A DNA stretch of 64,000 nucleotides from Fimbriimonas sp. GTDB lineage: Bacteria; Armatimonadota; Fimbriimonadia; Fimbriimonadales; Fimbriimonadaceae. The position numbers and the translations under genes were made by a program. The stretch is taken from positions 62,001-126,000 of the forward strand of contig JARLGV010000004.1 of assembly GCA_031292555.1 (NCBI GenBank), read 5' to 3'. The notes under the pieces are model-generated. The model made no database searches, was not told the origin of the DNA, and saw only the letters and a list, made by a program, of their open reading frames with translations. Positions 18,232-27,969 of the stretch are shown here, piece by piece; position 1 is the first letter of the stretch, and every line of letters starts with the position of its first letter.

Positions 18232-21108
18232 CTAATTCACTCCCGTCACATTGAACTTAATCTGCTGTGTTCCGGCTACGGGAGCGTTGCTTGTGAGCGT
18301 CAAGGCTCCATTCTGTCCGGCTCCGGCCGAGGTGCACCTGAACACGATTTGTAAGTCAATGTTCGTGCCGCCCGGCAGAACAACAATTGGCTTGTTGATG
18401 TGACCAAAGATGTCGTAATACGACGAGGGAAGAACAATCGAGTAGCCCGAATTGGCGATCGAGGGCCTCACCGTGAGCGGGCAGTTCCCCGGGTTTGTGA
18501 TCGTAACGTGCCATCTCTCAGACTGGCCGACCGTAACAGTCTCGGTCGCCGAAGGAGCCAAGGCTGGGGTAAGGACCGGATAACCGGGCGTCCCGGAGAG
18601 GCCGTAGGTTGCAACCGGGTTTACAGGATCATCCGTCTGAAACGCGATGGAACCAGTGGCGGGGGCTGTACCTATTGGTGAGTAAGCAATCGTTATAGGG
18701 ATCATTTGGCCCGGACCGATTGCTCGCGGTGCGATTATCGCCGGCACCGTGCTGAAGCCGGGGCCCGAAATCACTACGCCCTTTAGTGAGAGGTTTGACT
18801 CGCCGGTATTCGATATTTGGATCGTTTGCTGGCTACTCGCCTGATAGCAGACCTCGCCGAAGTTAAGCGGCAGCCCCGTTTCACCGAAAAAGCCCGGACC
18901 TGGGACAAAAGCGACATTGTAGTTCACAGCGTAGACGGTATTAGAGAGGGGATTGCCCCACTTGGTCGTGAATGAGCTGCCTTCGTTTTGACTCGACCTT
19001 AGAGATGCTTCGGTATGCGGCCCGACAAGATTCGGGACATTTGCCTTGCTCGCAACGGGAACATCGTAGAGGGCGCCGCCGGGGTTTTGATTTTCGCCGG
19101 TACCGAAATAGGTCGCCCAGGCGAGGTCGTATCCAGCCGAGTATATAGGCTTGCCAACGTCCTGCCCGAAGTAATTGTCGAAGTCACGCTGGGCGTATCC
19201 GAGCGTGTAGACCCTTAACGTGTCGGTGTAATCCAGATATGCGTCGAAGCTAACTGCGTGTGTGTTTGCGGATGCGTTGTCAACAAACGGCGCCGTATAC
19301 ACCTGGGCTTGACTCGAGGTTTGCACCGTAGCGAGAGCGCCTGGGTTGGCGTCGGTTAGAGAGGCCCACTGACCGCAAACATCGGTCCACAGGTAGAGCG
19401 GACCAGGACCTGCCCAGAACAGATCGTTATACAGTCCGGCAGCCATTGCTACATTATTAATGCTAATCGTAAAGTGTTCGCCTGGTTTGCTGAAGACGTC
19501 CCAATAGAACTTAAAGGTCTTTGCAAAAATTCCCGCGTCCCCCGTTCCCTTGTAAGGGATATGGAAGTGTGCCACGGTTGGCAGACCACGAAATGGATGA
19601 GTGTAGGTGATCACCTCCTCCACGTTTGCTGAATTTCCCGGCTGAAACGTAGTGTTAACGAATGGGCGGGTTGCGCCTGCCGGCGGAGTCGGAAGAGGCA
19701 CGTCGAAGTCATAGTCCATGTCGTCGACAGGACGGAATTGGGGGCCGCGAAGCCAGTCCAAGCCACTTGGTCCCGCCGGGTCTTTGATAAGGCTCGGATC
19801 CGTACCACCCCAACCAAGCGCGTTCACAATCGAAATGAACGTGCTGACAAAATCGTTGTTTATTGGACCCCAAGAAAAGTAAGTGAGCAAGTCGGGGACA
19901 TCCAACTCGTCGGAAATGATGCCTCCCGGTCCATCCTTGTCTAGATCTCCCGCAAGGCCATCCGGGAACATGTTGGCGCCGCCGCCGTTGCCACTGATGT
20001 AGATGTCAACTTGGGATGCCCTGGTCTTTGTCTTCCAAAGACCCGAAACGGCAGTGTTTCGCTGGCGCATCGTTGCGAGCAGCCGCGGGGGATGAATCTC
20101 CGTACGGTCTCCCGAATCCGGGTGCCCGTTATCCATCACCCATCGGCCCACCATATAGACTCGATCTCCGGCGGTGGGCATCACCCATAGGGGCATCCCA
20201 TATACTCCCTTTTCGTAGTCGCCATAGAACGGTCTGCCATCGTTTTGGACCTCCCATTCGCATTCGAGCTTCCCAAAGTTGACCTTTCCAGGGAATGTCT
20301 CTGCGATGAAGTTGGCGGTCGCCAAGGTCCACAGGTAGTTCGAGTCAGGTAGCAACTCCATGTTGATGTCGTGCGCATAGTGCGACATCGGAGCGTCGCC
20401 AATCGCTATGAACGAGGGTTGGTTCGCCGGTGGATCGTCGACCGTAGCTGCGACCGACGATTTCGCGATCGTGGCGTACAGTCCGACCGGTTGTTCGCTC
20501 CATAGGGAGATCCATTCTGGGTCTCCGCGCTCCGGCGAATGGCTTCCCAGCCACCCATCTCGGGCGCCGCGGTTCCAAGGCCATCCGTTGGGAGAATACT
20601 GGCTGATACTCCCGGGCGGGATTGTGTCTGGCGCGATGTTGATTGGGATCGCTTCCTTGTCATATATGGTTTGCGGGTCTGGCCGCTGCACAACCAGACT
20701 GTAGGCCCCGGGGCGGGGAATCTGCTTGTTGTCGGTGGTTTTGGTGTTGCCGACAAGGACCTGGTTATAGGGGATGTAGAACTCGTTCGTAATGAAGCCA
20801 AATTCTTTGCCCTCGTTAAATGTGCCGTCTGAGGCGACAAAAGCAGTCGCAATCATTCGGTCGGCGGGAGTGACTCCGATCGAATTCTGAGGTCCAACGA
20901 GGTGGACCTCCAGGACCTCGCCCGGCTTCCAACCTGCACCCTTCAAGCCGAGATACGAATTCCAAGTGTAGTATCCGACCGGCGCCGTGATTGAGGCGTT
21001 TTCAATCTTGATGGGCTGAATGCTGATTGTCTGCTGCGCGTTCGCCAGGGCTCCCAGCAGCAACATTCCGGTTCCCATTGTCAAACGACTGGAAATTCTC
21101 TTTTTCAT
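18232..21108 (-). CDS. large secreted protein with C-terminal ASH (ASPM-SPD2-Hydin) domains
   Basis: 958 residues from ATG 21108, preceded by AAGGAGAG with a 5-nt gap; the frame extends 8 codons further without a ribosome site. Signal peptide ~1-25 (ending ANAQ). The middle has no family I recognise; it is rich in Gly, Pro, Asn and aromatic residues, with a DGLAGDLDKDGPGG segment that could bind calcium. Residues ~740-958 form two Ig-like ASH domains (QTIQISNTGESNLSLKGVVISGPGFS, ITIAYSPIGTAPATGSIAFQTDD, then WHVTITNPGNCPLTV). It sits between a small anchored protein and a prepilin-like protein, suggesting an envelope or surface structure. Confidence 0.55.
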   Translation of the reverse strand: MKKRISSRLTMGTGMLLLGALANAQQTISIQPIKIENASITAPVGYYTWNSYLGLKGAGWKPGEVLEVHLVGPQNSIGVTPADRMIATAFVASDGTFNEGKEFGFITNEFYIPYNQVLVGNTKTTDNKQIPRPGAYSLVVQRPDPQTIYDKEAIPINIAPDTIPPGSISQYSPNGWPWNRGARDGWLGSHSPERGDPEWISLWSEQPVGLYATIAKSSVAATVDDPPANQPSFIAIGDAPMSHYAHDINMELLPDSNYLWTLATANFIAETFPGKVNFGKLECEWEVQNDGRPFYGDYEKGVYGMPLWVMPTAGDRVYMVGRWVMDNGHPDSGDRTEIHPPRLLATMRQRNTAVSGLWKTKTRASQVDIYISGNGGGANMFPDGLAGDLDKDGPGGIISDELDVPDLLTYFSWGPINNDFVSTFISIVNALGWGGTDPSLIKDPAGPSGLDWLRGPQFRPVDDMDYDFDVPLPTPPAGATRPFVNTTFQPGNSANVEEVITYTHPFRGLPTVAHFHIPYKGTGDAGIFAKTFKFYWDVFSKPGEHFTISINNVAMAAGLYNDLFWAGPGPLYLWTDVCGQWASLTDANPGALATVQTSSQAQVYTAPFVDNASANTHAVSFDAYLDYTDTLRVYTLGYAQRDFDNYFGQDVGKPIYSAGYDLAWATYFGTGENQNPGGALYDVPVASKANVPNLVGPHTEASLRSSQNEGSSFTTKWGNPLSNTVYAVNYNVAFVPGPGFFGETGLPLNFGEVCYQASSQQTIQISNTGESNLSLKGVVISGPGFSTVPAIIAPRAIGPGQMIPITIAYSPIGTAPATGSIAFQTDDPVNPVATYGLSGTPGYPVLTPALAPSATETVTVGQSERWHVTITNPGNCPLTVRPSIANSGYSIVLPSSYYDIFGHINKPIVVLPGGTNIDLQIVFRCTSAGAGQNGALTLTSNAPVAGTQQIKFNVTGVN

Positions 21109-21138
21109 ATCGACTCTCCTTCGAGGACTCACAAGTCG

Positions 21139-21630
21139 CTATCCAATCAGGACCGCAATGATTGCGATGACGACCGTGCTCGTTTTGGTTGTCACCTTCT
21201 TTTCCGCGTCGTCGGGAAGGTCATTTTGAAAACGACCGGTGCTGGTGAGGATCGTGCCGTTGCTGAGCTGGACGGCCTCACGCCAGGCAAAAACGATCCG
21301 GCCCACGCCAGTTGCATCGGTCTTGATTGAAACAAGTCCGACGAGCTGATCTCCGTCTAAGGCGCGCATCACGACAACGCCAGAAGCCACCATCGCACCA
21401 CCTGGTTTGCTGGTGGACGTAAAATGTAGTTCGCCTCGACAGCTGAATCGGTTGAGGAGAGACTCCGTTCCGGTGAGAGCCAGAGGAGAGATCCCGGTCG
21501 GCGTGAATTGGATCGCGCCGCTCGCTTTAAGGTCAGACGTCGTCTGAGCAAATGCGGCCGGAGCGGCGAAGCCTAGCACGAGTAGTAGTGGGAGCAGAAT
21601 CACCATCCGCCGCCACATTTTGCCCATCAT
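21139..21630 (-). CDS. small exported protein with C-terminal hydrophobic anchor
   Basis: 163 residues from ATG 21630 (a longer frame to 21726 exists). Signal peptide MWRRMVILLPLLLVLGF...AFAQ, a ~110-residue beta-rich domain, and a C-terminal hydrophobic end (TSTVVIAIIAVLIG) with Lys residues before it, which looks like a membrane anchor in reverse order to a sorting signal. I do not recognise a family. It is first in the operon with the ASH and prepilin-like genes (30-nt gap) and is divergent from the BTAD regulators across ~170 nt. Confidence 0.5.
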   Translation of the reverse strand: MMGKMWRRMVILLPLLLVLGFAAPAAFAQTTSDLKASGAIQFTPTGISPLALTGTESLLNRFSCRGELHFTSTSKPGGAMVASGVVVMRALDGDQLVGLVSIKTDATGVGRIVFAWREAVQLSNGTILTSTGRFQNDLPDDAEKKVTTKTSTVVIAIIAVLIG

Positions 21631-21797
21631 AAGGGATAGGTCCGAGTTTGGTAGGTGCAGATTTGCCTTCCGGCTCGACTGCGGCACAGATTGAGGGGTT
21701 GTTAGCAGGTGTTGCATGGGAACCATGGTGCGAGCCCCACATGTGCGGCGCCGTGTGCGTCAAGGAAGGAAAAGCGTGTGCGGGAGAAGAAATTCAG

Positions 21798-24704
21798 ATG
21801 AGCACAGAGGACACTATCCACGCCAGCAGCCCAGCCCCGTTATCGATCCGGCTCTTTGGACCCATCGAGATCCAGGTTCAAGGAGATCCTCTACCACGCC
21901 TTCGCTCCCGCAAGGGTCTGTGGCTCCTAGCATTGCTGACCCTCAAAAAAGGACAGCCTGTTGAGCGCAACTGGCTCGCCGGCGCCCTATGGCCAGATAG
22001 CAGCCAGAGTCAGGCCCTGGCCTATTTGCGGCACTGCCTCACCGAATTACGACACGCTCTTGGGCCCGAAGCGGCTCGATTGCAGTCGCCAACTCATCAG
22101 ACGCTCTGTCTGCGCCTTGAGGGCGCCAATGTGGATGTACTGACTTTCGATGCATCGATTCAGCTGGGCGATCCCGCCGCCCTCCAATCCGCGGCGGCGG
22201 TGTACCGTGGACCGTTGCTGAATGACTGTACAGAGGAGTGGGCGCCTCTAGAGCGTGGAAACCGCGAGGAGTCCTACCTGGCTGCGCTTCGAGACCTCGC
22301 TGATGACGCCATTGCGAGAGGCGACGCAGCGACTGCCGTCGGCTACGCGCGCCGCGCTATAGAGGTCGACCCGCTCCAGGAGGGTGCGCAACGGACCCTC
22401 ATCCAGGCGCTTGTACTGGTGGGAGACTTTGGCGCCGCGGTGCAAGTGTATCGTGACCTTCGCCTGCACCTGCACCGCGAACTCAGCATCGAACCGGACC
22501 CGCAAACCACTGCCCTTTTCAACCGGCTTCGCGCCGAGACCCGCCAAAAAGCGCCGGCCAAGAGCGGCGTGACCCCGAGCCGCTCTGCTTCGAGTCCCCC
22601 ACGTCGGCTGCCGCGCCCACTGACAGACCTCCTGGGCCGCGACGACGAAGTTGTCCAAGTTGCGGCGCGCCTGCGGCAGCGCCGTTTGGTGACTCTGACT
22701 GGGACCGGCGGGTTGGGCAAAACGCGAGTGGCCATCGCTGTAGCGGAAGCCTTGCTCGAAGAGTTTGGCGACGGCGCCTGGTTTGTGGAGCTTGCCGGGA
22801 TTTCGGATGCGAAGCTGGTGGTTCAGGCGGTCGCGACCACCTTCGGCGTTCGCGACGAGTCTGGACGCTCTTTGCATGAATCGCTCTTGAGCTTTCTGCG
22901 GCCCAAAGTGCTGCTGCTCGTGCTCGACAACTGCGAACACTTGTTGCGGGCCTGCGCGACTCTGGCAGCAGATCTGCTGGATGACTGTAGCGGAGTGCGG
23001 ATTCTGGCTACCAGTCGACAAGCACTGGGAATCACCGGCGAGGTGAACTGGCCGCTGCCGATGTTGCCCGTTCCCGACTTGGCGCATCTTCCCACCGAGG
23101 AGGAGGCTCTATTGGCCAAACTGAGCCAAGTTGCTTCGGTGCAGCTGTTCGTGGAACGAGCTGAGGCGATGCAAAAGAGCTTCGCCCTGACGGCTCGCAA
23201 TGCACTTCCAGTCGCCCGGATCTGCGAGCGCCTCGATGGGATACCGCTTGCCATTGAGCTTGCCGCCGGCAACGTCAAATTCTCGCCGATCGAGCCGATT
23301 GCTAGCAGTTTGGACGATGTGTTTCGTCTGCTAAAGCGCGGAAGCCGCACGGCGCTCCCGCGTCAACAGACGCTGCAAGCGACTCTGGACTGGAGCTACG
23401 ATCTTCTGACCGAAACGGAGCGGATCCTGCTTCAGCGGCTTTCCGTATTCGCTGACGGATGGACACTGGAGGGATGCGAACAGGTCTGCATCAGTTGCCC
23501 TGACGAGACCCCTCCCGCGATAAGGCATGTGGACTTGTTCGACACGTTGACATCCCTGGTGGATAAGTCTCTGGTACAGGTGAGCGTGGGGGAGGACTTC
23601 CTCCGATACCGAATGCTTGAAACCGTCCGCCAGTATGCCAGGGATCGCCTTGCGGAAACCGGAGAAAGCGGTGCTGTGCGGACGCGTCATCGAGATGCCT
23701 TCATGGCGCTGGCTGCTGATGCGGAGCCAAATTTCCAGGGCCCGGACCAGGCGGCTTGGTTCAAACGGATGGACGCCGAGCATGAGAACCTGCGGGCAGC
23801 GTTGGAGTGGAGTCTTTCCGGGAGGGAGCCTGAAGTAAGTCTGAGCCTCTGCGGGAAGCTGATGCGTTTCTGGACGACGCGAGGGCGTCTATCCGAAGGG
23901 CGAGAGTGGTGTTGGCGAGCGCTAAATCAGCCCGGATCGCAAAGGGCAACTCGCGAGCGTGCGGATGCGCTCAACGCGGCAGGAAACGTGGCTATGTCTC
24001 AGGGGGACTACCCGTTCGCGAATGCGCAATTCGAAGAGAGCCTGACGATTCGGCGGGAGATCGGGGATTGGGAGGGGTTTTCTTGTTCGCTCAATAATCT
24101 CGGGATCGTGGCTGTGTTCGAAGGCAGGCAGAACGCCGCGCGAGAGTATTACGAGGAGAGTCTTGTCATTCGACGAGCGACCGATGACAAACACGGCATC
24201 GCATCCACGCTCTGCAATCTAGGGTGCGTGGCAATGGACCAAGGCGATTTTAATGCCGCGCGTGCACATCTCGAAGAGAGTCGCGCCCTTACCATCGAGA
24301 TCGGCAGCCGATTTACGGGTGCGCAATCGGTCGGAAATCTTGGGCTCTTGTGTGCGCTTGAAGGCGACTACGTCGGGGCCAGGGCCCATTACAACGAGAG
24401 CCTACTAATCCACCAGGAGATCGGGCATCGTCAAGCGGTTGCCGAAGATCTGGAGCTTTTGTTCAGTCTGGCGGTAAAGGAGAACCATGCCGCGCATGGT
24501 GCGGAATTGTGGGGGATGGCCAAAGCCTTGCGGGAGCAGATCGGGTGTCCCCTTACTCCGCAGGACCAGCAGAGCTATGACGCCGATCTCGTCGAGGCGT
24601 GCAAGGCTCTAGGCGACGCAGGTTTCAGTGCCGCATTTGAGAAGGGCCGCGCACTCAGCCTTGAAAGAGCTATAGAACTCGCATTGGAAGGCCCTTATGC
24701 CTAA
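21798..24704 (+). CDS. BTAD (SARP/AfsR-like) - NB-ARC - TPR transcriptional regulator, copy 1
   Basis: 968 residues from ATG 21798; upstream in-frame starts would run into the divergent gene's leader. Residues ~15-95 are an OmpR-type winged helix (IRLFGPIEIQVQG, SRKGLWLLALL, ALAYLRHCLTELRHALG). Residues ~110-250 are a bacterial transcriptional activator domain (FDASIQLGD..., AIEVDPLQEGAQRTLI, LYRxLRLHL-like). The NB-ARC ATPase has Walker A GTGGLGKT at 302-309 and Walker B VLLLVLDNCEH near 371. A linker with LPRQQTLQATLDWSYDLL and ~5 TPR units follow. SARP/AfsR proteins are ATP-dependent activators, often of secondary metabolism; the divergent exported-protein operon is a possible target. It overlaps the second copy by 8 nt. 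Confidence 0.85.
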   Translation: MSTEDTIHASSPAPLSIRLFGPIEIQVQGDPLPRLRSRKGLWLLALLTLKKGQPVERNWLAGALWPDSSQSQALAYLRHCLTELRHALGPEAARLQSPTHQTLCLRLEGANVDVLTFDASIQLGDPAALQSAAAVYRGPLLNDCTEEWAPLERGNREESYLAALRDLADDAIARGDAATAVGYARRAIEVDPLQEGAQRTLIQALVLVGDFGAAVQVYRDLRLHLHRELSIEPDPQTTALFNRLRAETRQKAPAKSGVTPSRSASSPPRRLPRPLTDLLGRDDEVVQVAARLRQRRLVTLTGTGGLGKTRVAIAVAEALLEEFGDGAWFVELAGISDAKLVVQAVATTFGVRDESGRSLHESLLSFLRPKVLLLVLDNCEHLLRACATLAADLLDDCSGVRILATSRQALGITGEVNWPLPMLPVPDLAHLPTEEEALLAKLSQVASVQLFVERAEAMQKSFALTARNALPVARICERLDGIPLAIELAAGNVKFSPIEPIASSLDDVFRLLKRGSRTALPRQQTLQATLDWSYDLLTETERILLQRLSVFADGWTLEGCEQVCISCPDETPPAIRHVDLFDTLTSLVDKSLVQVSVGEDFLRYRMLETVRQYARDRLAETGESGAVRTRHRDAFMALAADAEPNFQGPDQAAWFKRMDAEHENLRAALEWSLSGREPEVSLSLCGKLMRFWTTRGRLSEGREWCWRALNQPGSQRATRERADALNAAGNVAMSQGDYPFANAQFEESLTIRREIGDWEGFSCSLNNLGIVAVFEGRQNAAREYYEESLVIRRATDDKHGIASTLCNLGCVAMDQGDFNAARAHLEESRALTIEIGSRFTGAQSVGNLGLLCALEGDYVGARAHYNESLLIHQEIGHRQAVAEDLELLFSLAVKENHAAHGAELWGMAKALREQIGCPLTPQDQQSYDADLVEACKALGDAGFSAAFEKGRALSLERAIELALEGPYA
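21957..22048 (+). repeat. near-identical DNA patch shared with the tandem paralogue
   Basis: 92 bp match 24871-24962 with one difference (C/T at 22004). A second patch at 23001-23059 matches 25915-25973 with one difference at the same 2914-bp offset. Surrounding DNA of the two paralogues is clearly more divergent. The pattern suggests gene conversion between the tandem genes. Confidence 0.7.
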
Positions 24705-27700
24705 AGCCTTGAACAACGCAAGGGACACGGGCGGCGACAACAGTCCGCCTCCGCTGGCGATGCGGCTCTTTGGCTCCGTCGAGATCCGTGTCCACGGGAT
24801 CCCCCTACCACACCTCAAATCGAGAAAAGGCCTTTGGCTGCTGGCGTTGCTGACCCTCAGAAAAGGACAACCTGTTGAGCGCAACTGGCTCGCCGGCGCC
24901 CTATGGCCAGATAGCAGTCAGAGTCAGGCCCTGGCCTATTTGCGGCACTGCCTCACCGAATTGCGACATGCGCTTGGAACGGAAGCGGCCCGCTTGCAGT
25001 CGCCAACCCGCCAGATGCTTGCACTGGACCTTGCGGGAGCCGAGGCGGATGTTCTCACTTTCGATGCGGCCGTTCTGCAGGGCGATTCCGCCGGCCTCCG
25101 GCTGGCAGTGGAGGCATATCAGGGGCCGTTGCTGGATGACTGCGCCGAAGAGTGGGCGCTCTTGGAGCGTGGAAACCGCGAGGTGTCTTTCCTGGCGGCA
25201 CTTCGAAGGCTCGCGGACGAATCCCTGGCCCGTGGCGACGCGGAGAGTGCCATCGCTGATTCGCGCCGTATCATCGGGATCGATCCTTCGCAAGAGGGGG
25301 CACAGCGGACCCTCATCGAGGCGCTCGCATCGATGGGTGACCATGGGGCCGTCGCAAAGGTGTATCGTGACTTACGCCTGTACTTGCATTGCGAATTCAA
25401 AACGGAACCCGATGCGCAAACCACAGCCCTGTACAACCGGCTCCGCGCCGAGACCCGGCAAAGGCTGCAGGATTCCCGAGACGCTGCGCAGAGTCCCTCC
25501 ACGCCGCCGCCCCCGCGTCGATTGCCGCGACCGCTTACTGACCTCCTGGGCCGCGACGCGGAAGTTGGCGAAGTGGCTGCTCGCTTGAGGCAGCGACGTC
25601 TGGTGACCCTAACAGGCCCGGGCGGTTTGGGCAAGACCCGCGCGGCAATCGCAGTGGCGGAAGCCGTGGTGGAAGAACTTGCCGATGGCGCCTGGTTTGT
25701 GGAACTGGCGGGAATCACGGATGCAAAGCTAGTGGTCCAATCGGTCGCCACTACGCTGGGTGTTCGCGATGAATCGGGGCGCACTTTGCACGATTCGCTC
25801 TTGAGCTTTCTGCGTCCCAAAATGCTGCTGCTGGTGATGGACAACTGCGAACATCTGTTGCAGGCGTGCGCGACTTTGGCGGCTGACCTGCTGGATGGTT
25901 GCAGCGGAGTGCGCATTCTGGCTACCAGTCGACAAGCACTGGGAATCACCGGGGAGGTGAACTGGCCGCTGCCTTTGCTGCCGGTTCCCGACGTGGCGCA
26001 TCTGCCAACCGAGGAAAGGGCCTTGCTGGCAAACCTGTGCGACGTTGCTTCGGTACAGCTGTTCGTAGAACGAGCCGAGGCGATGCACAAGGAATTTGCC
26101 CTCACAGTTCGCAATGCGCTCACAGTCGCCCGGATCTGCGAGCGCCTCGATGGGATGCCGCTCGCCATAGAACTGGCCGCCGGCAATGTCAAGTTTTTGC
26201 CGATTGAGCAGATTTCTCTCGGCCTGGACGACGTTTTTCACCTATTGACGCGCGGAAGCCGCACCGCGCTTCCACGCCAGCAGACGCTGCAAGCAACTTT
26301 GGACTGGAGCTACGACTTGTTGACCGAACCGGAGCGGCTTCTGCTGCAACGTCTTTCGGTGTTCGCGGACGGGTGGACCCTCGAGGCATCTGAACAGGTC
26401 TGCGCGAGTACCGGGGACGAAAACCTTTCCTCCGTCCCCGTGATTGAGATCGGGGAAGTGCTGGACTTGCTGACATCGCTCGTGGATAAATCTCTGGTAC
26501 AGGTCGCGCTACGGGAGGACAACATTCGGTATCGAATGCTTGAAACGGTCCGTCAGTACGCTCGCGATCGCCTTGCAGAAAGCGGAGCGAGCGATGCAGT
26601 TAGAACTCATCATCGGGATACTTACCTGGCGTTAGCGGAGGCGGCGGAGCCGAAGCTGAGGGGTGAACAGCAGGGAAAGTGGATTCAGCACTTGGAGGAC
26701 GAGCATGAGAACCTGCTAGTGGCTTTGGATTGGAGCATGCTGGAAGCGTCGAATGGGACCGGTCTGCGGTTTTGCGGAGCGCTGAGCCGGTTCTGGGTGA
26801 CACGCGGACATCTCTCGGAGGGCCGAGACTGGTGTACTCGGGTTCTCGGGACGGTGGAAGGCCAAGGACGAGCGACGCTGCTCGACGGGATAGGCACATT
26901 GGCTTCCCATCAAGGTGACTACGCCTCAGCGCGTTCCTGTTATGAAGAGAGTTTGGCCATCTATCGCGAGTTGGGCGACCGAAATGGCGTCGCTCACTCG
27001 CTTAATGGTCTCGGGAACGCGGCCTGCAATCAGGATGACTATTCCTTCTCGCAGGCCCAGTTTGAAGAGTGTCGAGCCATTTATCAGGAGATCGGAGATC
27101 GAAACGGCGTCGCTCGTTCGCTGAGCGGACTGGGGCGTGTGGCCGAATTTCAGAGCGACTTTGCCTGCGCACAGGCCAATTACGAACAGACTCTGGCGAT
27201 CTATCGGGAGATCGGTGACCGAGGTGGCGTTGCTCATTCATGGAACTGTCTGGGGAATGCGGCTTTTTACCAAGGCGATTACTCGTCCGCCCGAGCCTAC
27301 TATCAGGGGGGGGTAGCCATCTATCGAGAGATTGGTGACCGAGGTGGCATTGCCTACTCCCTGAACGGTCAGGGGATTGTGGCCTTGGCTCAGGGCGACC
27401 ACTCCTCCGCGCAGATCCATTTTGAGGAGAGTCTGGACATCTATCGGGAGATTGGAGATCGGAGGGGCATTGCCTGTCTGCTCCACGACCTGGGGGCAGC
27501 GGCCTTGGCTCAGAACGAACTCGGGTTGGCCCAGGCCCGTTGCGTACAGAGCCAGGCCATCGCACAAGAGATCGGTGATCGAAGAACCATCGCAGACTCA
27601 CTTCGCGTGCTGGGAAAAGTGGCCACTACTCAGGGCGACTACACTTCGGCGCTGGCCCACCATAGAGAGAGCCTGGCCATCCTAACGGCGATTGGAAACC

Positions 27701-27969
27701 GATGGGCCATAGCCGAATCTCTGGATTCGTTCGCTACCATCGCCGCCCATCGCGGCAAATCAGATCAGGCCGCCACATTATGGGGAGGGGCGGAAGCTTT
27801 GAGAGCTGAGATTGGCGCGACCATGGAGCCAAGCAAGCGCGAAGAGTTCGACCGCGCCGTTGCCGAAGTGCGCCAAGTGCTAGGGGAAGAGGCGTTCTCG
27901 ATCGCATGGGCACATGGGTCCGAAATGATGCTCGAAGCGGTTATTGCCGTAGCGCTGACCACTACCTGA
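24697..27969 (+). CDS. BTAD (SARP/AfsR-like) - NB-ARC - TPR transcriptional regulator, copy 2
   Basis: 1090 residues; ATG lies in the last codons of copy 1, so translation is probably coupled. Winged helix ~20-100, BTAD ~110-260, Walker A GPGGLGKT near residue 308 and Walker B MLLLVMDNCEH near 377, then the LPRQQTLQATLDWSYDLL region. It has a longer TPR array than copy 1: about eight to nine 40-residue units (consensus YREIGDRxGxAxSLxxLGxxAxxQGDYxxA) encoded by 120-bp imperfect tandem repeats from about 26860 to 27760. A run of eight Gs lies in one repeat. The array likely senses a protein or peptide; the ligand is unknown. Confidence 0.85.
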   Translation: MPKALNNARDTGGDNSPPPLAMRLFGSVEIRVHGIPLPHLKSRKGLWLLALLTLRKGQPVERNWLAGALWPDSSQSQALAYLRHCLTELRHALGTEAARLQSPTRQMLALDLAGAEADVLTFDAAVLQGDSAGLRLAVEAYQGPLLDDCAEEWALLERGNREVSFLAALRRLADESLARGDAESAIADSRRIIGIDPSQEGAQRTLIEALASMGDHGAVAKVYRDLRLYLHCEFKTEPDAQTTALYNRLRAETRQRLQDSRDAAQSPSTPPPPRRLPRPLTDLLGRDAEVGEVAARLRQRRLVTLTGPGGLGKTRAAIAVAEAVVEELADGAWFVELAGITDAKLVVQSVATTLGVRDESGRTLHDSLLSFLRPKMLLLVMDNCEHLLQACATLAADLLDGCSGVRILATSRQALGITGEVNWPLPLLPVPDVAHLPTEERALLANLCDVASVQLFVERAEAMHKEFALTVRNALTVARICERLDGMPLAIELAAGNVKFLPIEQISLGLDDVFHLLTRGSRTALPRQQTLQATLDWSYDLLTEPERLLLQRLSVFADGWTLEASEQVCASTGDENLSSVPVIEIGEVLDLLTSLVDKSLVQVALREDNIRYRMLETVRQYARDRLAESGASDAVRTHHRDTYLALAEAAEPKLRGEQQGKWIQHLEDEHENLLVALDWSMLEASNGTGLRFCGALSRFWVTRGHLSEGRDWCTRVLGTVEGQGRATLLDGIGTLASHQGDYASARSCYEESLAIYRELGDRNGVAHSLNGLGNAACNQDDYSFSQAQFEECRAIYQEIGDRNGVARSLSGLGRVAEFQSDFACAQANYEQTLAIYREIGDRGGVAHSWNCLGNAAFYQGDYSSARAYYQGGVAIYREIGDRGGIAYSLNGQGIVALAQGDHSSAQIHFEESLDIYREIGDRRGIACLLHDLGAAALAQNELGLAQARCVQSQAIAQEIGDRRTIADSLRVLGKVATTQGDYTSALAHHRESLAILTAIGNRWAIAESLDSFATIAAHRGKSDQAATLWGGAEALRAEIGATMEPSKREEFDRAVAEVRQVLGEEAFSIAWAHGSEMMLEAVIAVALTTT
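27306..27313 (+). repeat. G8 homopolymer inside the TPR-coding array
   Basis: Eight consecutive Gs encode Gly-Gly (QGGVAIYREI) where other repeat units read EESLAIYREI. Loss or gain of one G would truncate the protein in the TPR array. Confidence 0.7.
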
